Source: Stramenopiles sp. TOSAG23-2
Lineage: Eukaryota; Sar
Reading direction: 5' to 3'
Assembly: GCA_900128395.1 (NCBI GenBank)
Contig: LT649675.1
Location: 1-16,494, forward strand
DNA length: 16,494 nucleotides
The notes beneath the pieces are model-generated. The model had not been told where the DNA came from. It did not search any database and worked only from the letters and a program-made list of their open reading frames with translations. The position numbers were made by a program, and so were the translations under genes. Below, piece by piece: positions 1-6,601 of the stretch. Within the stretch, counting starts at the first letter, position 1. Every line of letters starts with the position of its first letter.

Positions 1-24
1 CCGACAACGCCAACTGCCCGGGAG
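1..24. repeat. 24-base exact copy of cyclin H sequence at the left end
   Basis: Bases 1-24 equal 1677-1700, in the same orientation. The block at 1677-1700 encodes, on the minus strand, the conserved cyclin H segment PGQLALSA, so that copy is in its native place. The copy at the window edge has no such context and is read in the + frame of the neighbouring gene. A chance match of this length is very unlikely in a window of this size. Confidence 0.85.
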
Positions 25-1230
25 AAAGGCGAAGAGTTGGAGGAAGACGTGGAGGAGAAAGCGGCGGAGGCGTTGACGTTAGATTTTGAGGGGAAACGTC
101 GTCGCCATCGTTCGAGCAAAAAGATGACCGCGAAGAAGGAGAAGGAGGAGGAAGAATTAGCGGGGGAAGAGGCGAACGAGGAGATGAAGAAGGAAGAGAC
201 ACCTTTGGAAGCGCCCTCTTCTTCACGATCGTCGTCGTCAGAAAAGAAGACCAAACGAAGTGCTGTTCAGCGCGAGGAGAAAAAGGAAGAAGTGCCGGAA
301 GAGGAAGTTAAAGAAGACGCGTCCATCTCTTTGTCTTCTTCTTCTTCTTCTTCTTCTAAACACCACCATCATCGCGCTTCGAAAAAGAGGACGGATTCTG
401 CCGAGGAGAGGGTTGCCATCGCTCCCGCCGAAAACGACAAAGAAGAAGAACGAGTGAAGGAGAAGGGAGAAGTCGCGGTGCCGCCAAATCCGCCGGCGAC
501 TACAAAGAAGCACTCCTCCTCCAAGTCGTCCAAAAAGCATACAAAAGAAGAACTCACGGGCGCGACGACGATGGTGGAACACGAGACGAAAGACGACGAA
601 GCAACGAAAGAAGTATCTGCAGAGGAACCGAAGGCGATGATGCCGACAAAAACAAAGTCCGAGGTAACGGTCGATGCTGACACAGGCGTGACGACGGTTG
701 AGGAAATCGAAGAAATTGACGACGACGACGAAGACGACGACGACGATAACGATAATGATGATAAGAGTGGTCGCTCGGTCGAGGATATCCAAGTCGAACT
801 TGAGAATGAACTCGACGAAGAAGCGAAGAAATATAAGCCAGACGAGAAACAAGTTGAAGAAATCAAAGCGGCTCGGGCAAAGGCCAAAGCGTTTCTCTCG
901 GAATCTGGAAAGTTTTTAAACTCTGTCGGCGTCGATCCAAAAGATGGCGACGATGCGACACGTGGAGAAAAGGACGCGTTTTTGGGCGAAAAAGAAGAAA
1001 GATCGAAAAAGAAGAAAATTAAAGACATGAACGCATATTTGGACAACATTTTAAGCGACGACTACGACGGAGGGAAAGACATCGATCCTGAAATGACGCC
1101 GGAACAAGACAAGGCTGTCAAAGCTGAAATTGCTTACGCGATGGATGAGACCAAACCGGCAATGACGGATGCTCAAAAAGATTTGATGGCGAGTTACCAG
1201 CTGATGATGCACGTCGGCAACGCCAATTGA
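1..1230 (+). CDS. Unrecognised charged low-complexity protein, 5' truncated
   Basis: The frame is open from base 1 to a TGA at 1228-1230, so the 5' end may lie outside the window. The first in-frame ATG is at 124, which would give a protein of about 368 residues. The N-terminal two thirds is low complexity: Lys/Glu-rich stretches, basic RRRHRSSKK-like patches, a run of serines followed by four histidines (about 325-372), and an acidic Asp/Glu/Asn tract (about 715-765). From about base 780 the composition is more normal and looks helical, with segments such as EEIKAARAKAKAFLSESG and MNAYLDNILSDDYDGG, ending in MASYQLMMHVGNAN. I recognise no family, catalytic motif, membrane segment or signal peptide. 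Alternating basic and acidic tracts suggest a nuclear or nucleolar disordered protein, which is only inference. Bases 1-24 duplicate part of the cyclin H gene and may not belong here. The gene is convergent with cyclin H, 99 bases from stop to stop. Confidence 0.7.
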   Translation, partial: PTTPTAREKGEELEEDVEEKAAEALTLDFEGKRRRHRSSKKMTAKKEKEEEELAGEEANEEMKKEETPLEAPSSSRSSSSEKKTKRSAVQREEKKEEVPEEEVKEDASISLSSSSSSSSKHHHHRASKKRTDSAEERVAIAPAENDKEEERVKEKGEVAVPPNPPATTKKHSSSKSSKKHTKEELTGATTMVEHETKDDEATKEVSAEEPKAMMPTKTKSEVTVDADTGVTTVEEIEEIDDDDEDDDDDNDNDDKSGRSVEDIQVELENELDEEAKKYKPDEKQVEEIKAARAKAKAFLSESGKFLNSVGVDPKDGDDATRGEKDAFLGEKEERSKKKKIKDMNAYLDNILSDDYDGGKDIDPEMTPEQDKAVKAEIAYAMDETKPAMTDAQKDLMASYQLMMHVGNAN

Positions 1231-1329
1231 GAAAATCGTACTCGTAAAGGCGCGTTGTATAACTACGTATACTATATTTATCTATTTATTTTCTAAATTC
1301 TATAACCATTCCTACACTACTTGTGTGTA

Positions 1330-2397
1330 TCAATCGAACGCCGCGTCCTCTTTTGCTCTCTCTTCATCAACCAACTTCTGTTTCTTCTGTTTCCTCGTCT
1401 CATCGTCTTCTTCCTCGTCTTCTCCACCTAAATTTTCCTTGCTCGCTTGCTTCTTCAAAGCGGCGCTGAGCGTTTTCGCGTTCTTCTTCTGAAACGCCTT
1501 CATCGCCTGATCTGCCTTCTTCGCCTCCGTGTCTTTCGGCTCCTCGCCTTGCTCTTTGGCCATGTTCTCAATGATACTTAAATTCTTCAACAAATCCGGT
1601 TCGTTTCGTAAACACTTCGTCACGATGTACTCCTCCAGCTCATTACATCCCATCTCCCTCGCCGCTTTCAAAAACGCCGACAACGCCAACTGCCCGGGAG
1701 GAAACAAAAACATCGCATCCGTCAACAGTTGCTTCTTCAAATCCTCCTGGGATTTGTTATAACACTCCCTAATCTTTTCTACGACTAACTCTTTACTATT
1801 ACTGCTAGCATCACCCCCACCACCTTCATTGTTGTTACTACTGCTCACGCTATGTATCGCATCTGCGCGAAACCCGCGCAGCGGCCGAAACGCGCCAAAC
1901 GAAATCAACTGAAAATCTACCCCTTGCAAAACTGCCAACTCTGCGTTCAGCACTTTGTTGTAATCGATGTCTTTCACCACCTTGCACAACTGCTCCGCGC
2001 TCACGTACGACTCTTCCACTTTACACGCCACGTACACCGAAGCCACCATGACTATTTTCAAATTCGTCAGCATTATCGGATTTGCTAAACAATATCTCTT
2101 GAACAAAGTCGTCGCAGAAACCGTCACTTTAACCGGTAAATTAAACGCCGAGCACAGAGACTCTATCTTCGCCTCCAATCGTTTCCGGTAGATTTCTTCG
2201 TCTTTCGCGCTCGGAAACGAGAATTCCTTTTCCAATAACGTTTCCTCCTCCCCTTCCTTCTCTTCCTTTTCCTCGGGATTTCTTCCGCGAAGCAGCGCGA
2301 TCAGCGTTTTCTTTCTCTGCTCTCGCCGTCGTCTCGCCAAGTGTTCCGGACTGGAAAACATCCACGACTTTTTCTGCGTGGACGTTTGGAAGTTCAT
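1330..2397 (-). CDS. CYCH: Cyclin H, CDK-activating kinase / TFIIH subunit
   Basis: 355 residues, ATG at 2395-2397 (minus) and TGA at 1330-1332. The N-terminus STQKKSWMFSSPEHLARRR matches the cyclin H signature known from animals and plants (SSQKRHWTFSSEEQLA type). First cyclin fold is about residues 64-165, including the hallmark MVASVYVACKVEE at about 117-129 and the NAELAVLQGVDFQLISF helix at 151-167. Second fold is about 168-275, containing RPLRGF and PPGQLALSAFLKAA (233-246). A Ser/Asn/Gly linker (about 183-202) is inserted between the folds. The C-terminus is Lys/Glu-rich and probably disordered. By family knowledge it partners CDK7/CDKD and MAT1 in the CDK-activating kinase, which phosphorylates the T-loops of cell-cycle CDKs and, within TFIIH, the RNA polymerase II C-terminal domain. 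It is transcribed away from the OGDH gene across a shared spacer. No introns are needed. Confidence 0.93.
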   Translation of the reverse strand: MNFQTSTQKKSWMFSSPEHLARRRREQRKKTLIALLRGRNPEEKEEKEGEEETLLEKEFSFPSAKDEEIYRKRLEAKIESLCSAFNLPVKVTVSATTLFKRYCLANPIMLTNLKIVMVASVYVACKVEESYVSAEQLCKVVKDIDYNKVLNAELAVLQGVDFQLISFGAFRPLRGFRADAIHSVSSSNNNEGGGGDASSNSKELVVEKIRECYNKSQEDLKKQLLTDAMFLFPPGQLALSAFLKAAREMGCNELEEYIVTKCLRNEPDLLKNLSIIENMAKEQGEEPKDTEAKKADQAMKAFQKKNAKTLSAALKKQASKENLGGEDEEEDDETRKQKKQKLVDEERAKEDAAFD

Positions 2398-2766
2398 CTC
2401 GTTTTTTCTTCGCGCAAATGCTTTTCTTCTTCTCCTTCTTCTGCTTCTGCTTTTTGTGGTATGGTACTTTTCTTCTTCTGCTTCTTCTTCTTCTTCTTCC
2501 GTTTTTTTTTTGACTCAAAAATTTAGGGACTCAAAAAATCGAAAAGAAGAAGAAGAAGACAAAAGAGGACACTTTCAAAAAAAAAGACAACCAAAAACAC
2601 AAAAGAAGAAGAAGAAGAAAACCGTTGAAGAAGAAGAAAAGTTGAAAGATTGTGTCTTGGAGTGAGTGACACGCGACGACGCCCTATACCTTTTAGAGGA
2701 CGACGACGACGACTTTGACGACCAAAACGACCAAAACGGTGGTAAATACCACCACCACCACCCACC
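2398..2766. promoter_or_regulatory. Divergent spacer, cyclin H / OGDH, with mirrored GAA-rich leaders
   Basis: This 369-base spacer separates two divergent start codons. From about 2400 to 2500 the + strand is pyrimidine-rich (CTT repeats). From about 2540 to 2650 it is purine-rich (GAA repeats). The switch is near 2500-2535, where a T run is followed by GACTCAAAAA occurring twice (about 2512 and 2529). As a result both transcripts would begin with GAA-rich purine leaders. From about 2697 it changes to GAC, CCAAAACGA and CCACC repeats leading into the OGDH start. I see no convincing TATA box, RNA gene or credible ORF in it. Confidence 0.6.
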
Positions 2767-5700
2767 ATGGCGACGTCGTCGTTTTGGTCGTCCGTCGCGA
2801 GACGACGAAGCGCGGCGTCTCTTCTGGTGTCGAGGATTCTGCGGCGCGGGAGAGAGGCGACTTTGACGACCACGACCACGACCACTCGTAATGAAATCGT
2901 CGGAAGTGGACCGCGGTGGCGTCGACACCGCGCGTACCGCGCTGCCCCGAACGATGTCGCGGGGAGCAGATCGAGAAGAGTTCCACGCGATGGCTGGAGA
3001 GATGGCGAGAGGCGCGGTGCGATGTTCAATCATCCGTCTTCTTTTCTCAAAAGAGCAGTCGCGTCGTCGCCATCGACCCAAACCGAACAGAACGAACCGA
3101 CGCCGATGAGAGATTTGAGAGACGAATTTATGAACGCAAACTCGGTGGCGTACTTAGAAGAGATTGAGAGAAGATTTAAAGAGGATGGAGATAAAGGGAT
3201 GGATCAATCGTGGTCGAACTTATTGAAAAACTTAGATAATGGGATGACTGGGAAAGAGTTGTCGTCGATGTGGGAAGACGCGAAGAACGGGAACGCGCCG
3301 GTGGCGAGAGAGAGGAGGGCCGCGTTAAATGGTTCGCCAGTTCCGTCGGAGGGAATTCAAGAATCCATGCGTTTACTTTTGCTGGTTCGTGCGTATCAAA
3401 TGTCTGGGCACGAAATGGCTACGGTCGACCCGTTAGGGATGGAAAAGAAGAACATAAACGTGGCATTGGATCCAGAGTTGTACGGTTTTACAGAGAAAGA
3501 TTTAGATCGGGAGTTTTTCTTGGGAACTTGGCGCATGAAAGGTTTCTTGGCGGAAGACCAACCGTATTGGACGTTGAGAGATATTTTGTCTCGATTAAAA
3601 GAGACTTATTGCGGCAACATTGGGTACGAGTACATGCACATTATGGATCGCGAGAAGTGTAACTGGTTGCGAGAACAGATTGAGACGCCCACTCAAAAAG
3701 GATACAACACGGAACGAAAGAAGATTTTATTTGAAAGATTAGCGCGCGCGGAATTGTTTGAGACGTTTTTATCGAACAAATATACCGCGGCAAAACGGTT
3801 CGGCTTGGAAGGGTGCGAAACGTTGATTCCCGGGTTTGAAGAAGCTGTCGATCGAGCGGCGGATTTGGGGGTGAAAAACATCAACATTGGCATGCCGCAC
3901 AGAGGCCGTTTGAACGTTTTAGCGAACGTCATCAGGAAACCTTTACAAACTATCTTTAACGAGTTTAAGGGAGGGCCGAAACCAACTGGCGAGTTAGGTT
4001 TGAGCGGATCACAATATACCGGTTCTGGGGACGTGAAATATCACTTGGGTACATCCATGGTCTCCAGAAGAGGCACGAACCAAGATAAAAAAGTTCAACT
4101 GTCGTTGCTCGCGAACCCGTCGCACTTGGAAGCCGTGAATACGGTAGTTATCGGGAAATGCGCGGCGAGACAGTTTTATTATAAAGACATAGAGAAAGAT
4201 ACAGTCATTCCGGTGCTTTTACACGGTGATGGCGCGTTTTCCGGTCAAGGTATCGTTTACGAGACACTGGATATGTCTCAACTTCCGGAATATCACGTTG
4301 GAGGTACCTTACACATTGTCGTGAACAACCAAGTCGCCTTTACGACTGATCCAAAACACTCGAGATCGTCTATGTATTGTACGGACGTAGCCAAGTGCAT
4401 CGAAGCGCCAGTCTTCCACGTCAACGGTGACGATGTTGAAGCCGTCGCGTGGGCTATGCAACTCGCCTTGGAGTGGCGTCAAAAGTTCAAAGCTGATGCG
4501 GTAGTTGATATCGTGTGCTATAGAAAGTTTGGTCATAACGAAATCGACGAGCCGATGTTCACTCAGCCTTTGATGTATAAAGTGATTAAAAAGCACGTCT
4601 CGGCGCATCAACAATACGCAGGAAAGTTAATCAAGGAAGGGATCCTAACAGCGGATGAGGTGAAAGCAAAACAAGCGGAGATCTTGAAAGAGTTGGATAC
4701 AGAGTTTGAACTATCTAAAAACTACGTTCCAAAGTTTCGTGATTGGGTGTCATCGCATTGGTCAGGCTTTAAATCGCCCGATCAATTCGCGTCCATTCGC
4801 AACACCGGCGTCGATCCGAAAATCTTGAAAGAAGTTGGCGCGAAAATTACCGAAATTCCAGAAACGTTTGCGCCGCACAAAATCGTCAAGCGCGTGTACG
4901 ATGCCAGGAGGAAAATGTTTGAAACCGGGGAGAATATCGATTGGGCTGCGGCGGAAATGCTCGCGTTTGGTACTCTGCTCAACGAAGGCAACCACGTGCG
5001 CTTATCCGGCCAAGATGTCGAAAGAGGTACGTTTTCGCACCGACACGCGGTCATTAAAGACCAAAATACCGGCGAGCGGTTTATGCCTTTGCGTAACTTA
5101 TACAGCGACAAAATGGACGAAAAAGGCACGAAATATTTTACCATATGTAACTCGTCCTTGTCGGAATTCGGCGTCCTTGGTTTTGAGCTCGGATATTCTT
5201 TGGACAATCCAAACTCTCTGGTCATTTGGGAAGCACAGTTTGGCGATTTCGCCAACTCCGCGCAAGTCATTATCGATCAGTTCATCTCTTCTGGGGAATC
5301 GAAATGGCTGCGACAAACTGGTTTAACGTTGCTTCTTCCACACGGCTACGACGGTCAAGGTCCGGAACACTCTTCCGCTCGATTGGAACGATTCTTACAA
5401 ATGTCCGACGAAGATCCTCGCATCGTTCCGGACATGTCCCAATCCAAACGTTTAGCCATTCAAGGCACAAACTGGCAAATCTGTAACGTCACCACCCCGG
5501 CCAACTATTTCCATCTCCTCCGTCGCCAAATCCACCGTGATTACCGCAAGCCTTTGATTCTCATGTCACCGAAGAACTTGTTGCGTCATCCCAAATGCGT
5601 CTCGCCTTTGACAGAATTCGACGACTTTGATTCCCTCACTGACGCCCAAGGGACACGATTTAAACGTTTGATCATGGACAAAACAGCTAAAGTCCGCGGT

Positions 5701-6096
5701 TTAACCAACATTCCAGTCGAAGACCATGTAAAACGTCTCGTCTTTTGCTCGGGTAAAGTTTACTACGAATTAGACGCCGAACGGGAAGCGTTGAAAGCGG
5801 AAGACACCATTAAAATTTGCCGTATCGAACAGTTAGCCCCGTTTCCATGGGATTTAGTTGAGCGCGAATTAAAACGCTATCCAAAAGCTGAAGTTGTCTG
5901 GTGTCAGGAGGAACCATTAAATATGGGCGCGTACACCCACGTCGACCAACGCATACGCACTCTGTTCAAGCACCTCGGCAAAGAAGGCGAGTTGAAATAC
6001 GCCGGGCGAAACCAAGCTGCCAGTCCTTCCACCGGGTATGGGTCCGTCCACGCGCAAGAGCAAATTAAATTAATCAAAGACGCACTGGTTTTATAA
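2767..6096 (+). CDS. OGDH: 2-oxoglutarate dehydrogenase E1 component, mitochondrial
   Basis: 1109 residues, ATG in a strong CCACCATGG context and TAA at 6094-6096. E1 is the thiamine-diphosphate subunit of the TCA-cycle 2-oxoglutarate dehydrogenase complex; it decarboxylates 2-oxoglutarate and passes the succinyl group to E2 lipoyl groups. Residues 1 to about 110 are Arg/Ser/Ala-rich with very few acids, typical of a mitochondrial presequence. Family homology starts near 114 (MRDLRDEFMNANSVAYLEE). Then come GIQESMRLLLLVRAYQ, LYGFTEKDLDREFFLG, GMPHRGRLNVL (His378), the ThDP/Mg motif HGDGAFSGQG (486-495) with NNQVAFTT (520 on), FGHNEIDEP (His590), and in the transketolase-like domain GQDVERGTFSHRH (H758, H760), LLPHGYDGQGPEHSSARLER and WCQEEPLNMG. 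All expected active-site motifs are present and uninterrupted. A second Met at 86 would give 1024 residues, close to plant homologues. A 55-base repeat starts four bases after the stop. Confidence 0.97.
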   Translation: MATSSFWSSVARRRSAASLLVSRILRRGREATLTTTTTTTRNEIVGSGPRWRRHRAYRAAPNDVAGSRSRRVPRDGWRDGERRGAMFNHPSSFLKRAVASSPSTQTEQNEPTPMRDLRDEFMNANSVAYLEEIERRFKEDGDKGMDQSWSNLLKNLDNGMTGKELSSMWEDAKNGNAPVARERRAALNGSPVPSEGIQESMRLLLLVRAYQMSGHEMATVDPLGMEKKNINVALDPELYGFTEKDLDREFFLGTWRMKGFLAEDQPYWTLRDILSRLKETYCGNIGYEYMHIMDREKCNWLREQIETPTQKGYNTERKKILFERLARAELFETFLSNKYTAAKRFGLEGCETLIPGFEEAVDRAADLGVKNINIGMPHRGRLNVLANVIRKPLQTIFNEFKGGPKPTGELGLSGSQYTGSGDVKYHLGTSMVSRRGTNQDKKVQLSLLANPSHLEAVNTVVIGKCAARQFYYKDIEKDTVIPVLLHGDGAFSGQGIVYETLDMSQLPEYHVGGTLHIVVNNQVAFTTDPKHSRSSMYCTDVAKCIEAPVFHVNGDDVEAVAWAMQLALEWRQKFKADAVVDIVCYRKFGHNEIDEPMFTQPLMYKVIKKHVSAHQQYAGKLIKEGILTADEVKAKQAEILKELDTEFELSKNYVPKFRDWVSSHWSGFKSPDQFASIRNTGVDPKILKEVGAKITEIPETFAPHKIVKRVYDARRKMFETGENIDWAAAEMLAFGTLLNEGNHVRLSGQDVERGTFSHRHAVIKDQNTGERFMPLRNLYSDKMDEKGTKYFTICNSSLSEFGVLGFELGYSLDNPNSLVIWEAQFGDFANSAQVIIDQFISSGESKWLRQTGLTLLLPHGYDGQGPEHSSARLERFLQMSDEDPRIVPDMSQSKRLAIQGTNWQICNVTTPANYFHLLRRQIHRDYRKPLILMSPKNLLRHPKCVSPLTEFDDFDSLTDAQGTRFKRLIMDKTAKVRGLTNIPVEDHVKRLVFCSGKVYYELDAEREALKAEDTIKICRIEQLAPFPWDLVERELKRYPKAEVVWCQEEPLNMGAYTHVDQRIRTLFKHLGKEGELKYAGRNQAASPSTGYGSVHAQEQIKLIKDALVL

Positions 6097-6099
6097 CGC

Positions 6100-6154
6100 G
6101 AAACTGTCTTTCAGTATTGCTCACAGACACACACACACACACACACACACAAAA
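6100..6154. repeat. 55-base exact direct repeat, copy 1
   Basis: These 55 bases are identical to 16440-16494, the last 55 bases of the window. The shared block runs from GAAACTGTCTTTCAGTATTG through a TCACAG segment and an AC run to AAAA. Bases before it differ (C at 6099, T at 16439). About 29 bases are non-repetitive, so the match is not just shared microsatellite. On the minus strand it reads as a TG run, then TACTGAAAGACAG, resembling the 3' end of an intron. It lies directly after the OGDH stop, in antisense to that gene. Confidence 0.9.
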
Positions 6155-6189
6155 GAGAGAGAGAAAGAGAAAGAGAGAGAGAGAGAGAG
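6124..6189. repeat. Compound (AC)n / (GA)n microsatellite
   Basis: An uninterrupted AC run (about 6125-6150), then AAAA, then an imperfect GA tract with A-rich interruptions up to about 6189, in the OGDH 3' flank. Its AC part is inside the 55-base repeat; the GA part has no visible counterpart because the second copy stops at the window edge. Confidence 0.9.
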
Positions 6190-6432
6190 TTGAAAAAAGG
6201 TCAACACGACACCTTTTTGTTGTTTGTACGACTTTTTGAAATGTTTGCAAGTTGGTTAAAATATTTACGTTTCCCCCGTAAGAAGAGAAAACAGAGCCTC
6301 CTCCTCGTTCGTTCGTGTTGAAACTCCTCGTCGTCGTCGTCTCCAAATATTATTATTGCACCAAAGCTTTGCCTCCCAAAAATAATAATTACAAAAAAAC
6401 TAACTGGTCCTTCTCGACCTCCTTTTACTAAA

Positions 6433-6469
6433 GACGTCACCCCCCAAAAAAGAAAACACTTTGACGTAA
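6433..6469. promoter_or_regulatory. Pair of ACGT (bZIP-type) elements upstream of ALB3
   Basis: GACGTCAC at 6433-6440 (GTGACGTC on the other strand, a CRE/C-box-like core) and TGACGTAA at 6462-6469, about 29 bases apart and 130-170 bases upstream of the ALB3 ATG. bZIP factors of the plant HY5/TGA and CREB types bind such cores. The function here is inferred only from sequence and position; short motifs like these can occur by chance. Confidence 0.35.
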
Positions 6470-6601
6470 GCAGTAGTATTGGATATTGGATAACCCGCAA
6501 GGGAAGAGAATCGTCAAAAAAACTCGCGTCTCGCTTCCAGCGTAAAAAGTGTCGTCTCTCCCGTAGCACCACGCGCCGCGCTTGCACAACAAGGTAGTAG
6601 T

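Larger units (their letters stand above)
6097..6601. other. OGDH-ALB3 spacer: repeat copy, microsatellite, ALB3 promoter
   Basis: 505 bases without a credible gene. In order: one copy of the 55-base repeat (6100-6154), its AC run continuing into GA-rich sequence (to about 6189), an AT-rich stretch, GTC repeats around 6328-6341, an imperfect inverted repeat (ATTATTATT near 6347 and AATAATAAT near 6381), then two ACGT elements (6433-6440, 6462-6469) about 135-165 bases before the ALB3 ATG. Open frames on the minus strand through here consist of simple-sequence translations (CVCVCV, LFLFLSL) and antisense of ALB3, and I do not regard them as genes. Confidence 0.65.

Noticed and set aside
238-852. 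204-residue minus-strand open frame rich in Val/Phe/Arg
   Set aside because: It is the antisense of the charged protein's Asp, Glu and Lys codon runs (GAC read as GTC gives poly-Val). Composition follows the repeats, and no family match is visible.
2141-2518. Minus-strand basic frame overlapping the cyclin H start, as an upstream ORF
   Set aside because: Its first codon is TTG and the sequence is translation of the GAA-rich leader and cyclin H in the wrong frame.
6074-6346. Minus-strand frame reading CVCVCV through the microsatellite
   Set aside because: Translation of AC and GA simple repeats overlapping the OGDH stop; not protein-like.
6340-6392. Inverted repeat ATTATTATT / AATAATAAT as a terminator or RNA hairpin
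   Set aside because: The stem is short and made only of A and T triplets in AT-rich DNA, so it is likely a chance match.
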